Assembly (NCBI RefSeq): GCF_900460245.1
Contig: NZ_UHIP01000002.1
Location: 930,001-994,000 of the forward strand
Direction of reading: 5' to 3'
DNA length: 64,000 nucleotides
From: Vibrio fluvialis
Lineage (GTDB): Bacteria > Pseudomonadota > Gammaproteobacteria > Enterobacterales > Vibrionaceae
The notes beneath the pieces were generated by a model. It saw only the letters and a program-made list of their open reading frames with translations, searched no databases and was not told where the DNA came from. Of this stretch, positions 41,485 to 50,674 are shown piece after piece. Each line of letters starts with the position of its first letter. The stretch's first letter is position 1. The position numbers and the translations under genes were made by a program.

Positions 41485-42519
41485 ATGAAAAAACTATTAC
41501 CAACTTCAACCTCTGGCAGCCTACCGAAACCAACGTGGCTTGCTCAACCGGAAACCCTTTGGTCGCCTTGGAAACTGCAAGGTCAGGAACTCACCGACGG
41601 TAAGCACGACGCACTGCGTGTGTCACTGCAAGAGCAGCAACAGGCGGAAATTGATATCGTCAGCGATGGAGAGCAGACGCGCCAACACTTTGTGACCACC
41701 TTCATTGAGCACCTGAGCGGCGTTGATTTTGAGAACCGCAAAACGGTCACGATTCGTAATCGCTATGAAGCGAGTGTGCCAACCGTGGTGGGACCGGTGT
41801 CACGTCAGAAATCGGTGTTTGTCGAAGATGCGAAGTTCCTGCGTCAGCAAACCGACAAGCCGATCAAATGGGCGCTGCCCGGGCCGATGACCATGATCGA
41901 CACCCTTTACGATGATCACTACAAGAGCCGCGAAAAACTGGCGTGGGAATTTGCCAAAATTCTGAATGAAGAAGCGAAAGAGCTGGAAGCGGCAGGTGTG
42001 GACATCATTCAGTTCGATGAACCTGCGTTTAACGTCTTCTTTGATGACGTGAACGAGTGGGGCATTGCGGCGCTGGAGCGTGCGATCGAAGGCCTGAAAT
42101 GCGAAACCGCGGTCCATATCTGTTACGGCTACGGCATCAAAGCCAACACGGATTGGAAAAAGACGCTCGGGAATGAATGGCGTCAATACGAGGCCGTGTT
42201 CCCGAAATTGCAGCAATCGAACATCGATATCATTTCGCTCGAATGTCACAATTCACGTGTGCCCATTGAACTGCTGGAACTGGTGCGCGGCAAGAAAGTG
42301 ATGGTGGGTGCCATTGACGTGGCGACCAACACGATTGAAACCCCTGAAGAAGTGGCCGACACGCTGCGCAAAGCGCTGCAATTTGTCGATGCAGATAAGC
42401 TTTACCCATGCACCAACTGCGGTATGGCGCCTTTGTCACGCGACGTTGCTCGCGGCAAGTTAAGCGCACTTAGCGCTGGCGCAGAAATCATTCGCCAAGA
42501 GATTTTGGCTAAATCATAA
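41485..42519 (+). CDS. mesD: Short MetE-like methionine synthase MesD
   Basis: Cobalamin-independent methionine synthase core, 344 residues: it matches only the C-terminal catalytic half of MetE (about 750). Zinc ligands are in place: His211 and Cys213 (VHICYG), Glu253 (SLECHNSR) and Cys312 (PCTNCGM). QFDEPAF and ISDGEQ-like substrate-site segments are also present. The absent N-terminal half normally helps bind polyglutamyl folate, which fits a folate-independent methyl donor. Start at the ATG after AGAAGAATT. Ends at a strong terminator. Confidence 0.9.
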   Translation: MKKLLPTSTSGSLPKPTWLAQPETLWSPWKLQGQELTDGKHDALRVSLQEQQQAEIDIVSDGEQTRQHFVTTFIEHLSGVDFENRKTVTIRNRYEASVPTVVGPVSRQKSVFVEDAKFLRQQTDKPIKWALPGPMTMIDTLYDDHYKSREKLAWEFAKILNEEAKELEAAGVDIIQFDEPAFNVFFDDVNEWGIAALERAIEGLKCETAVHICYGYGIKANTDWKKTLGNEWRQYEAVFPKLQQSNIDIISLECHNSRVPIELLELVRGKKVMVGAIDVATNTIETPEEVADTLRKALQFVDADKLYPCTNCGMAPLSRDVARGKLSALSAGAEIIRQEILAKS

Positions 42520-42585
42520 ACTTACTTGAACACTCTGATTGAATAAGTGGATCCGGTGACCAGACTCTTGATACTGACGAAAAAA

Positions 42586-42608
42586 ACGGGCCTAAGCCCG
42601 TTTTTTTA
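42586..42608. terminator. Bidirectional terminator between mesD and the YidE-type transporter
   Basis: AACGGGC-CTAA-GCCCGTT with seven T on the plus strand and six on the minus strand. Confidence 0.9.
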
Positions 42609-42609
42609 T

Positions 42610-44268
42610 CTACATACTCCACAGGATCAGCGCCAGGATTTGCGGCGAGAGGATCCTTAAACACATCACCAGTGGATAGACCGTGGCGTAGGCGAGGGCA
42701 GAAGCACCGCTCTCTTCGTGAATGGCGTTGGCAAAAGCCAGCGCTGGTGGATCGGTCATAGAACCGGCCAGCATGCCGCAGATAGTCAGGTAGTTAATGT
42801 GGCCGAGGACGCGAGCCAGAATGCCGACCGTGATGAGCGGAATCGCGGTGATCAACACGCCGTAACCCATCCAACTCACGCCGTCACCTTGCACCAGCGT
42901 TTCGACAAAGTTCCCGCCGGATTTAAGCCCGACCACGGCCAGAAATAGCACGATACCGATTTCACGCAGCGCTAAGTTGGCGCTTGGTGGCATAAACCAG
43001 TACATCTTACCGATGCTGCCAATACGGGCGAGGATCAACGCGACAATCAGCGGGCCGCCCGCTAAACCAAGTTTAATCGCGGCAGGAAAGCCCGGCAGAT
43101 AGAACGGAATCGAGCCCAGCAAGACACCTAAACCGATACCGACGAACACTGGCAGCATTTGCACCTGTTGCAGCTTTTGGTGCGCGTTACCCACCATGCC
43201 ACTCACGGCTTCAATCGCTTCCTGACGACCAACCAGATTGAGAATGTCACCAAATTGCAGAGTTGAATTGCTGGTGGGAACCAGCTCGATACCCGCACGG
43301 TTTAAGCGTGACACGACGACGTCGTACTTCTCTTTCAAATCCAGATCGCGCAGCTTTTTACCCAGCACAATTTCATTGGTCACCACTAAACGCTGCACGC
43401 GCAGTTCGGTGCCACGGGTAGACAGTGAAGCATCGACTTCTTCCCCAATCACCAGACGGGCTTTTTCCAGCGCTTTTTTGTCGCCGACCAAATGCAGCAG
43501 ATCGTTCACTTCGACCCGGGAATCGGGTTTTGGCACATGAAGCTGTTCACCGCGTTTGAGGCGGGAGCAAACAATATCGCCTTCGCTAAGCGCAGGAATG
43601 TCTTTCAGCAGCAAACCGTTTAAGTTGGGGTTTTTGATCGCAACGTTAATGGTGTGCAGGCTCTCTTTTTTGTGGCCGTTGTGGGTTTCAAACTCCTCGG
43701 CTTCGTTGTTGACGTTGACGCGGAAAATCATGCGCAGCAGCCACATCGTGAGCAGAATGCCGCAAATACCGAACGGATAGGCGATGGCGTAACCCATACC
43801 AGTGAGATCCAGCAGGTTGCTCTGCTCGCCCAGTTCGGTCAGGATTTGCTGTCCTGCACCGAGCGATGGCGTATTGGTCACCGCACCGGAAAAGACGCCG
43901 AGAATGACGGGCAGTGGGACATCAAACACATAGTAAAGCGCGACGGTTACTGCACAACCGAGCAGAACGATAAGGGCCGCAAAGCCGTTGAGTTTGAGCC
44001 CTGAACTTCTCAATGAAGAAAAAAAACCGGGGCCGACCTGTATTCCGATGGTGTAAACAAACAGAATGAGGCCAAACTCCTGAATGAAGTGAAGGGTTTC
44101 GTAGTTGAGTTTGACGCCCCAGGCACCGGTGAAGTGACCAACCAGAATGCCGCCAAACAGCACTCCGCCGATCCCCAAACCGACGCCATAAACACGCCAA
44201 TTCCCAATCCACAGACCCAACACCGCTACCAGCGCGAGGATGCTGATAGAGAGCGCGATATCACTCAT
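42610..44268 (-). CDS. YidE/AspT-family (AAE) putative transporter with two TrkA-C domains
   Basis: Inner-membrane transporter, 552 residues from the ATG at 44268 (AGGAG seven bases upstream). Two membrane halves of five to six helices (about residues 1-180 and 380-552) flank two cytoplasmic TrkA-C (RCK_C) domains (about 195-285 and 290-370). Conserved [16 protein letters not shown] and [16 protein letters not shown], with a matching [24 protein letters not shown] in the second half, mark the aspartate:alanine exchanger superfamily. Substrate unknown; the RCK_C domains suggest nucleotide or ligand gating. Confidence 0.92.
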   Translation of the reverse strand: MSDIALSISILALVAVLGLWIGNWRVYGVGLGIGGVLFGGILVGHFTGAWGVKLNYETLHFIQEFGLILFVYTIGIQVGPGFFSSLRSSGLKLNGFAALIVLLGCAVTVALYYVFDVPLPVILGVFSGAVTNTPSLGAGQQILTELGEQSNLLDLTGMGYAIAYPFGICGILLTMWLLRMIFRVNVNNEAEEFETHNGHKKESLHTINVAIKNPNLNGLLLKDIPALSEGDIVCSRLKRGEQLHVPKPDSRVEVNDLLHLVGDKKALEKARLVIGEEVDASLSTRGTELRVQRLVVTNEIVLGKKLRDLDLKEKYDVVVSRLNRAGIELVPTSNSTLQFGDILNLVGRQEAIEAVSGMVGNAHQKLQQVQMLPVFVGIGLGVLLGSIPFYLPGFPAAIKLGLAGGPLIVALILARIGSIGKMYWFMPPSANLALREIGIVLFLAVVGLKSGGNFVETLVQGDGVSWMGYGVLITAIPLITVGILARVLGHINYLTICGMLAGSMTDPPALAFANAIHEESGASALAYATVYPLVMCLRILSPQILALILWSM

Positions 44269-44468
44269 AGCGAGTCTCCTGATCAATTAAAAATCATGAT
44301 GGGCAAACGTGATTGAACAGCAGACAGGGGTAGGCGTAAGAACTGCGACAGTAAAACTGCAAGCGTGGTTAGGTCTACAGCTGAGGGGTTCAAATACGGA
44401 GGGTGAGAAATGGCTCTCGGTTCCGTTTTGTTGTTGCCCTGAACTGATTACCAGTAATACTGCAATGG

Positions 44469-44495
44469 TGCATAAAAGTTAACCGTGGTTATGCA
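44469..44495. promoter_or_regulatory. Nested inverted repeats, operator candidate for the YidE-type gene
   Basis: TGCATAA and TTATGCA arms, thirteen bases apart, with AACC/GGTT nested in the centre and outer GGTGCA/TGCACC arms reaching 44467-44506. No known consensus matched by eye. Confidence 0.35.
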
Positions 44496-44633
44496 AAATT
44501 GTGCACCTTAACGGATATTGGCTTATTGTGATAACTATTTGTTACTTAAGGGTAAAAAGAGTTTAAGAAAAGTGCCGAAAGTGAATGGAATGCGACAAAA
44601 TATCCAGCCACAACGAGCCACAAAAGTGTGTGA

Positions 44634-44661
44634 CATATGACGGCTTTTGCGCCGTCATATG
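44634..44661 (-). other. Perfect hairpin after catB
   Basis: CATATGACGGC / GCCGTCATATG, eleven pairs with a six-base loop, 40 bases past the catB stop. Without a clear T run on its strand; may be a weak terminator or 3'-end stabiliser. Confidence 0.5.
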
Positions 44662-44701
44662 AGGATGAAAACTGGAAAATTAAAGACAGGTTTTGCGTGG
44701 T

Positions 44702-45337
44702 TTAATGATTACGGATTTTGCTTCGCCAGTATTGATACAACCCATCGATATCGCCGGAGGTCAGCAGTTTCATCGCCCCTTTAAGCTGTGAATCACGCCA
44801 GTGCCACCACTGCAGTTCCAGTAACTTTTCGATTTGCTCGGGCTCAAAACGAAAGCGAATGTGTTTGGCTGGGTTTGAACCGACTATTTCATACGGCGCG
44901 ACATCTTTGGTCACCACCGCCCGGCTGGCAATGACGGCACCATCACCAATGGTGACACCGGCCATGATCATTGCTTCTGAACCGATCCACACATCATTGC
45001 CTATCACGGTATCACCCGAGCGGACAAAGCCATCAGCGGCATCGGTGAAATGTTCGTTTTCCATATAGAAAAACGGAAACGTACTGATCCAGTCTGTGCG
45101 GTGGCCCTGATTGCCCGCCATCATGAATACCGCACCAGAACCGATGGAGCAGAACGCGCCGATGATCAGCCGATCCACATCATCGCGATCAGGGTTCAGG
45201 TAGCGGACGCAATCGTCGAAACTGTGGCCGTGATAATAACCGGAATAGTAACTGTGGCGGCCAACGTGAATATTGGGATTGGTCACCTGCTCGGTTAACG
45301 GTTTGCTTGAAAACGGGCTGTCAAAGTAGTTGCTCAC
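44702..45337 (-). CDS. catB: Type-B (xenobiotic) chloramphenicol O-acetyltransferase, CatB family
   Basis: Trimeric left-handed beta-helix acetyltransferase, 211 residues, usual length. Family features: [28 protein letters not shown] near the N-terminus; the catalytic His in [18 protein letters not shown] (about residue 80); hexapeptide repeats [50 protein letters not shown]. Very like Vibrio CatB9. It probably acetylates chloramphenicol or related hydroxyl substrates with acetyl-CoA; level of resistance cannot be inferred. No integron recombination site or integrase seen nearby, so it looks chromosomal rather than a cassette. Confidence 0.92.
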   Translation of the reverse strand: MSNYFDSPFSSKPLTEQVTNPNIHVGRHSYYSGYYHGHSFDDCVRYLNPDRDDVDRLIIGAFCSIGSGAVFMMAGNQGHRTDWISTFPFFYMENEHFTDAADGFVRSGDTVIGNDVWIGSEAMIMAGVTIGDGAVIASRAVVTKDVAPYEIVGSNPAKHIRFRFEPEQIEKLLELQWWHWRDSQLKGAMKLLTSGDIDGLYQYWRSKIRNH

Positions 45338-45400
45338 AGCGGTTCCTGTTGGTTAGTTTGCCGTTTTGTCGCTCGAAACATAATGGGCGAGTGTAAATGA

Positions 45401-46351
45401 TTAGGCCGACAGTTGCCCACTGGCGTGTTGCAACAACTGGCTAATCAGTTCGGTGTTGTAGGCTGGTTCACCCAATTGGCGGCAGTTTTCAATCACCGGA
45501 TCGCAGATTTCGTGAATCTCCATCGGGCGACCTTTCTCGCGATCGACCAGCATGGACGTTTTGATCGGGTCAAACTGACAGATCAGTTCGAACATGGCAT
45601 CGACATCCTGCTCAGTCATTGTTACACCTGCGACACTCGCTGCGCGCGCGGTTTCCTGCATGATGGCATGCACAGTGCGGCGTAACACCGGATCGCGCGT
45701 AACCACGCCAGTGTCTTTCATCGTCAGCGCGGTAATCGGATTGACCGCATTATTGATCATCAGTTTGCGCCACAGTGCGTAACTCACATCGTCATACAAC
45801 TGGTTGGGAATACCTGAATCGCTGAACACGATCGCAAGCTGATTTAGAAATGGCTGCATAGCCGGGTTTTGCGCGGCGTTCGGCCAAGCACCGAAATCAA
45901 TCTGCGCCATGCCGGTGGCTTCCACCACTCCGGGCTTGAGCACATGGGCGCCGATTTTGACCGCCAGACCACCAATCGTGCGCTCAACACCGAGCGCATC
46001 GGCAATCACTTGTTCGTTAGTGACACCATTTTGAATCGACAACAGCGGCACCAGGCTGGATGCGAGCCAGCTTTGCATCTGCTCAAGAATCGGCGCCGTA
46101 GTACTGCCTTTGGAAGCGAGGATCAGCAGATCGAAATCAGCGGCGTTAGAGTGCTCGCAAAGCCCCGCGATGTCAGTGGCGTTCACTTTGCCTGCAAAAG
46201 AAAAATCGGGATGAGTCAGCGATAGCCCTTGGGTTTTCATAGCCTCGAGGTGAGCGCCACGGGCGACCAGAACCACATCGTGCCCCGCGTTGAGCAAACG
46301 CGCTGCGTAATAACATCCAATGCCGCCAGCGCCTAAAATTGCGAATTTCAA
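45401..46351 (-). CDS. 2-dehydropantoate 2-reductase family (ketopantoate reductase)
   Basis: NADPH-dependent reductase of the ApbA/PanE family, 316 residues. Rossmann motif GAGGIGCYYAARL at residues 7-19; PanE-type LLSIQNGVTNE; catalytic Lys in WRKLMINNAVNPITAL and Glu near the EICDPV segment. The start is TTG at 46349-46351, supported by AGGAGG six bases upstream. May be a second PanE for pantothenate synthesis or a relative acting on another 2-oxo acid. Single gene. Confidence 0.88.
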   Translation of the reverse strand: MKFAILGAGGIGCYYAARLLNAGHDVVLVARGAHLEAMKTQGLSLTHPDFSFAGKVNATDIAGLCEHSNAADFDLLILASKGSTTAPILEQMQSWLASSLVPLLSIQNGVTNEQVIADALGVERTIGGLAVKIGAHVLKPGVVEATGMAQIDFGAWPNAAQNPAMQPFLNQLAIVFSDSGIPNQLYDDVSYALWRKLMINNAVNPITALTMKDTGVVTRDPVLRRTVHAIMQETARAASVAGVTMTEQDVDAMFELICQFDPIKTSMLVDREKGRPMEIHEICDPVIENCRQLGEPAYNTELISQLLQHASGQLSA

Positions 46352-46509
46352 GGTTCTCCTCCTGTGACCTTGTTAATCTGAGTCAACAGGTTAAACCTTA
46401 TCTGCTTACGCGACCAGCGCTTTGACCGGGCATACAAAGCTTTGAAATATTGCACATCGGGTAAAGAAGTTGTGACGTATCATTAGGTTATTGCTACCAA
46501 ACGGAACGG

Positions 46510-47052
46510 ATGATGAGTTCAGATAAACGTTGTTTCTTCGCACTGACTTTTGCTGATGAAGCCAAGGCGCGGCTTAGCCAAGAGCGGGACACGCTAAAAG
46601 CACACGCGGACAACGGCCCGTTTACTCACAGCGAAAATTTTCATCTCACGCTGGAATTTATCGGTGACGTTGCAAGTGAGCAGTTACCCACGCTCAAAGG
46701 CTTATTGCATGAGCTTGAATGTGCGCCAATGGTGCTGCGTATTGATCGTCTTGGCCATTTCAATATCAAAGGCCGTCAGCTTGTCTGGCTGGGAGTGGCT
46801 GAACACCCGCCACTGATGGCGTTGCAAGCGGAGTTGAGAATGAAGCTGGCTGATACGCCTTTCAGCCCGGAAAATCGATCTTACATTCCGCACATTACAC
46901 TGGGCAGACATGTGGTACTTAATACCCGCTTGAAAGCGCTGCATCTTGAACCCTTTACGTTACCTGTACACTCTATTGCGTTGATGGAAAGCAAGCGGGT
47001 GGACAACAAACTGATTTACGAAGCGCTGGAGGAAGTTCTCCTCTCACCATGA
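46510..47052 (+). CDS. thpR: RNA 2',3'-cyclic phosphodiesterase (LigT/ThpR)
   Basis: 2H phosphoesterase, 180 residues. The two catalytic HxTx motifs are HLTLEF (about residues 45-50) and HITLGR (about 129-134). In E. coli the enzyme opens 2',3'-cyclic phosphates on RNA ends. Two Met codons at the start; the second has better spacing from ACGGA. Confidence 0.92.
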   Translation: MMSSDKRCFFALTFADEAKARLSQERDTLKAHADNGPFTHSENFHLTLEFIGDVASEQLPTLKGLLHELECAPMVLRIDRLGHFNIKGRQLVWLGVAEHPPLMALQAELRMKLADTPFSPENRSYIPHITLGRHVVLNTRLKALHLEPFTLPVHSIALMESKRVDNKLIYEALEEVLLSP

Positions 47053-47127
47053 ACAAAGACTGTTCATTTATGAAATCAATGACATAATGATTGCTGTTCG
47101 GAATTTACTCAATGCAGGATAGCGCTT

Positions 47128-47418
47128 ATGTTTGTGGTCTCTCTGACTTATCTGGTTGACTTGGCGGATGTGGAACCGCATCTCGCGGACCATATTGATT
47201 ATCTGGATCGTTACTACGCTTCGGGGCATTTTCTCGTCTCTGGACGTAAAGAACCACGCACCGGAGGTGTTATTCTTGCCCAAGCTGAAAGCCGGGCTGA
47301 TCTCGATGCGGTGTTGGCGCAGGATCCGTTTTTTGTGCACGGGCTCGCGGCTTACGATGTGACCGAATTTGTCGCCAGTAAAACGGCGCCGCAATTAGCG
47401 TGGTTGCGCACAACATAA
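47128..47418 (+). CDS. YciI-family protein
   Basis: Small YCII-domain protein, 96 residues, with the conserved Asp/His dyad area in HLADHIDYLDRYYASGHFLVSGRKEPRTGG. The family is ferredoxin-like and includes dehalogenase-like enzymes, mostly of unknown role. AGGA lies eight bases before the ATG. Confidence 0.88.
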   Translation: MFVVSLTYLVDLADVEPHLADHIDYLDRYYASGHFLVSGRKEPRTGGVILAQAESRADLDAVLAQDPFFVHGLAAYDVTEFVASKTAPQLAWLRTT

Positions 47419-47431
47419 GGCGATAGAGAGA

Positions 47432-47764
47432 ATGAACCAATTTCTGAAATCTATCCTGCAATCGCTGGTGGTGATTGCGGCGATAGCGGCGGCAGCAAAA
47501 CTGACCATTCCTTATTTTGCTGATATCACTTGGGTTGATTATATTGCCTTCACTGGTGCGGCTGCGATTGGACTTGGCTACATCACTTACGATAAGGCTC
47601 CTGGTCAGGCGGTGTCGTCTTCTACCTCAATGGCTGATGTTGATTTGGCGAGATATGATCGGGATAGCACAGAAGTGTACAACAACCTGAGTTTTTCGCT
47701 GTCTGTGGGTATCGCTGGCTTTTTATTGTTGCTGATCAGTGGCCTGATGGTGTGGATGGGGTAA
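47432..47764 (+). CDS. Small membrane protein of unknown function
   Basis: 110 residues, no family recognised. Three hydrophobic helices (about residues 9-29, 35-55 and 88-108) with a polar Ser/Asp-rich loop between the second and third. GAGAGA precedes the ATG. It follows the YciI gene after 13 bases and the LysE gene begins 25 bases after it, so the three may be one transcript. Confidence 0.75.
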   Translation: MNQFLKSILQSLVVIAAIAAAAKLTIPYFADITWVDYIAFTGAAAIGLGYITYDKAPGQAVSSSTSMADVDLARYDRDSTEVYNNLSFSLSVGIAGFLLLLISGLMVWMG

Positions 47765-47788
47765 GCGTGTGTTTTCAATCAGGGAAGA

Positions 47789-48424
47789 ATGATGAGTATT
47801 GAACTGTGGATGATGTTTGCTCTGGCGTATCTGGCGACCACGTTGACACCCGGGCCGAACGTACTGCTAGTGCTGAAAAATGCGGTGCAGTATGGCTGGC
47901 GCACTACCTTTGTGACTGTGTTGGGTAATCTCAGCTGTCAGCTGATTATTGTCTGCTTGGTGGCTCTCGGCGTGGGAGAACTGCTGAGTAAAACGCCGAT
48001 GTGGTTTTCGGTGATGAAAGTGCTTGGCGGCGCCTACCTGATTTACCTTGGCGTTAAAGCTTTGCGTCAGAAACAACAAGGCTTGCCGATCATCGAACGT
48101 AATGTCAACGGCGTGAAAAAGACCAATCGCCAACTGTTTCGCCAATCTTTTCTGGTGTCCGCCAGCAATCCGAAAACCATGATCTTTCTGTCAGCTTTTT
48201 TACCGCAGTTTCTCGATGTAACTCACCCGCATAGCGAGCAGTTTGCCGTGATGTTTTTGACCATCGCGGTGACGGTAACGTCGGTACATCTGGCCTATGT
48301 GTGGTTAGTGATTCAACTGGGGCAGAAAGTCAGTCGTGGCCGCTTTGAACAGGTCATGGCTAAAGTGAGCGGCAGCTTGTTCATCACCATGGGTGGCGGT
48401 GTGCTGCTGAGTTCACGTTCCTGA
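47789..48424 (+). CDS. LysE/RhtB-family amino-acid exporter
   Basis: Inner-membrane exporter, 211 residues with five to six helices. Signature TLTPGPNVLLVLKNAVQYGWRTTFVTVLGN near the N-terminus and SASNPKTMIFLSAFLPQF mid-protein. AGGGA precedes two adjacent Met codons. A second, only distantly similar member lies at 33762-34388. Substrate unknown. Confidence 0.9.
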   Translation: MMSIELWMMFALAYLATTLTPGPNVLLVLKNAVQYGWRTTFVTVLGNLSCQLIIVCLVALGVGELLSKTPMWFSVMKVLGGAYLIYLGVKALRQKQQGLPIIERNVNGVKKTNRQLFRQSFLVSASNPKTMIFLSAFLPQFLDVTHPHSEQFAVMFLTIAVTVTSVHLAYVWLVIQLGQKVSRGRFEQVMAKVSGSLFITMGGGVLLSSRS

Positions 48425-48516
48425 TTTGACTCGTCTTCCTTATAAATTGGCCGTTGGTCTTCACGCTTCTGCTTGTTAAGATGGCGGCCTGATCCTTTCA
48501 ACTACAATTCCATACG

Positions 48517-48933
48517 ATGAGACTAGACAGCCGCCTTTCACGAGTTCTGCATATTCTGTTGCATCTGGTTAAACAGCCGATGACGTCAGAGCAGTTTGCC
48601 ACCATGCTCGGCACCAATGCGGTGGTGATTCGTCGCACCATGGCGGGCCTGCGTGAAGCGGGTTATGTCACTTCGGCCAAAGGGCAGGGCGGTGGTTGGA
48701 CACTCTCTTGCGATTTACAGCGTGTGACGCTGCTGGATATTTATCAGGCGGTCGGGGAGCCAAAGATTTTTTCGATTGGCTTTGATAACGCTAACCCCAA
48801 CTGCGTGGTTGAAAAAGCAGTGAACGCTTCACTGCGAGAAGTGTTGCAAGAGGCTGAAGCGCTGTTGCTTAAGCGTTTTTCGCAAATCACTCTGGCTGAC
48901 CTGAGTCAGGAGTTCATTGCTCAACTTGAGTAA
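48517..48933 (+). CDS. Rrf2-family transcriptional regulator
   Basis: Winged-helix regulator, 138 residues. DNA-binding region about residues 1-60 (TSEQFATMLGTNAVVIRRTMAGLREAGYV) and wing AKGQGGGWTLSCD. Only two cysteines (about 65 and 97) are present, so the three-Cys [2Fe-2S] site of IscR/NsrR is absent; it resembles YwnA-type Rrf2 proteins. No strong ribosome site. Target unknown. Confidence 0.88.
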   Translation: MRLDSRLSRVLHILLHLVKQPMTSEQFATMLGTNAVVIRRTMAGLREAGYVTSAKGQGGGWTLSCDLQRVTLLDIYQAVGEPKIFSIGFDNANPNCVVEKAVNASLREVLQEAEALLLKRFSQITLADLSQEFIAQLE

Positions 48934-49036
48934 TTTCCCTCAAACCATCTTGCTTAAAAAATAACCTTGTGAATTTTGGTGTTGATCTCTCTTACCTTGT
49001 ATTGTAACTTTTTGAGTTACGTTAGGAGGCGTGCTT

Positions 49037-49471
49037 ATGAATACACTAATTGACCAAGAATTACTGCACAGTATTTGGGTTTGTTTGGTACTGGCCATCG
49101 GGGCCGCCAGCATTTCCATCACCATTACTCAAACTGAGCTGTTTGCACCGCTGCGTGCGTTCACTGAACGTTTGGGGCACATGACAGGTTACCTGTTTCG
49201 CTGCTTTTACTGCATGAGCCATTGGGTGGTGATTGCAGGCGTTGCGATATACCAGCCCGTGGTGGTCCAAAGCTCATATTGGCTGGTAGATCTAATTGTG
49301 TCGGCATTTTTTACCATCACGCTGAGCAGCTTTTTCAGCGGTCTGATGTTTAAGGTTTTTCAGGCGGCGATGGGTAAGAAAATCAAGGAAATAGAGGTCA
49401 AAGCACTGATGGCCGCGCAGGCTGAAAGTACTGCTGCACCCGTTTCTGACGCAGTCAAAGCAAAAGCGTAA
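49037..49471 (+). CDS. DUF1360-like membrane protein
   Basis: 144 residues from the ATG at 49037 (TAGGAGG seven bases upstream; a GTG two codons earlier is too close to it). Two or three hydrophobic helices (about residues 11-30, 55-75, 82-105), with CFYCMSHWVV matching the FRCFYCxSxW pattern of the DUF1360 family, where paired Cys precede a membrane helix. An Ala-rich cytoplasmic tail ends it. Function unknown. Confidence 0.75.
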   Translation: MNTLIDQELLHSIWVCLVLAIGAASISITITQTELFAPLRAFTERLGHMTGYLFRCFYCMSHWVVIAGVAIYQPVVVQSSYWLVDLIVSAFFTITLSSFFSGLMFKVFQAAMGKKIKEIEVKALMAAQAESTAAPVSDAVKAKA

Positions 49472-49577
49472 TATTTGGAGTATGCAGAGCCAAAAGGAAT
49501 TGGATCTGCACACTCCACGCTGTCGAAGGTTGAACTACACTGTAGGAGGTATTCAACCGGAACAAGCGAGAATGACG

Positions 49578-50120
49578 ATGAACAAATGGACAACGGCATG
49601 GCTGATTGGTTTAACCTGCAGTTTCTCGGTATTTGCATTTGCTCATGCCAACGAGAAAAGTAATTCGATGATGTCGGACAATGCTCAGCAAGGCCAAGGC
49701 ATGATGCAAGGTCAAAGCATGATGATGGACGACGAAGACATGGATGCCATGCATGAAAAGATGGGTATGTCGGATGAAGAGCGCGAAGAGTACATGAGTA
49801 AACTCAAAGCGTGTGAAAAAGATGGCCGCAGTGCAAAAGAGTGTGAAGCGAAAATGGACCGTCAGATGAAACAGGATGGTAAGTCGGGCTCAATGCACAA
49901 AGAAGCCAAAGAAAAGAGCAAAGACAAAGCCAACAAATCGATGGATAAAGCCAGTTCCAAAGCGATGACGGCACAAGAGCGTGAAGAGTACATGATGAAA
50001 CTCAAAGCCTGTGAGAAAGATGGCCGCAGCGCGAAAGAGTGTGAAGCAAAACTTGACCGAAAAATGGATCAAGACAAAATGATGAAGAAAGACAAAGATC
50101 AGAAAAGTAAAACGTACTGA
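49578..50120 (+). CDS. Secreted Met-rich protein with two CX9C repeats
   Basis: 180 residues from the ATG at 49578, chosen because a clean signal peptide follows (about residues 1-24, ending FAHA); frame codons further upstream give no signal sequence. Residues about 30-64 are Met/Gln/Asp-rich (MMQGQSMMMDD type). Then come two near-identical 25-residue units, EREEYM-KLKACEKDGRSAKECEAK, at about 67-92 and 134-158, each with a CX9C pair (Cys79/89 and Cys145/155), separated by a Lys-rich linker; the tail is Lys/Asp-rich. No family recognised. Metal (copper) handling in the periplasm is a reasonable guess from Met and paired Cys, no more. Confidence 0.8.
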   Translation: MNKWTTAWLIGLTCSFSVFAFAHANEKSNSMMSDNAQQGQGMMQGQSMMMDDEDMDAMHEKMGMSDEEREEYMSKLKACEKDGRSAKECEAKMDRQMKQDGKSGSMHKEAKEKSKDKANKSMDKASSKAMTAQEREEYMMKLKACEKDGRSAKECEAKLDRKMDQDKMMKKDKDQKSKTY

Positions 50121-50144
50121 GCAGAACTAATTCTCTCTTCCTGA

Positions 50145-50174
50145 GGCGAACGTAGCGTTCGCCTTTGTTTTGTC
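50145..50174 (+). terminator. Terminator after the CX9C repeat gene
   Basis: GGCGAACG-TAG-CGTTCGCC followed by TTTGTTTTG. Confidence 0.8.
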
Positions 50175-50214
50175 AAAGATTTAACCTTCCTAAGGATGCC
50201 GAAACGGGGCAAGC

Positions 50215-50592
50215 GTGGCACAATATCAGCCTCAATTTCATTCTCCCGAACTTATGAACGACCTTCATTTTTATGTGGCTGCTATTGTGGGTCACAATGC
50301 GCTTGTGACTATTGCCAAGCGTGAAATCACCGAAGAAATCACGTTGGATGACAACGGAGAACGGCTCTGTACTCGTGAACAGACAGTAACGTTTTCCAAC
50401 GGGGTTGTCGTTCACCAGTCGGTTGAGCAAACGTTCGAGCATTCATTGAATGAGATGGTGTGTGCGGAGTGCTGGATCAGTTATCACGTCGTGCATGAAC
50501 CTGAGACAATAAACATCACGCCCAAGCGCAAGCATTTTATTAATACGTGTCAGCAGTCATTCTGGTTGAACATTCGTCGCATGCAGCAATAG
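50215..50592 (+). CDS. Hypothetical protein
   Basis: 125 residues from a GTG at 50215 (GGGGCAAGC upstream); an ATG at 50254 would drop 13 residues and has no better site. Soluble, acidic in the middle, no signal or membrane helix. Two close cysteines (VCAECW) lie in the second half. No family recognised. Confidence 0.65.
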   Translation: MAQYQPQFHSPELMNDLHFYVAAIVGHNALVTIAKREITEEITLDDNGERLCTREQTVTFSNGVVVHQSVEQTFEHSLNEMVCAECWISYHVVHEPETINITPKRKHFINTCQQSFWLNIRRMQQ

Positions 50593-50674
50593 TGGCGGCA
50601 ATGTCATTGCTAGCGTTCAGGCTGAAGTGGTTTAAGCTTACTAACAACAAATATTGGCTGAGATATAACAATAA

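Larger units (their letters stand above)
44269..44701. other. Intergenic region with nested palindromes and a hairpin
   Basis: Spacer between two leftward genes, 433 bases. It holds a TGCATAA-N13-TTATGCA inverted repeat (44469-44495) with AACCGTGGTT inside it and GGTGCA/TGCACC outside it, about 200 bases ahead of the transporter start, and an 11-base-pair hairpin (44634-44661) behind catB. No gene seen. Confidence 0.5.

Noticed and set aside
44634..44661. attC-like recombination site next to catB
   Set aside because: It is a simple perfect hairpin without the bulged L/R box structure or GTTRRRY core.
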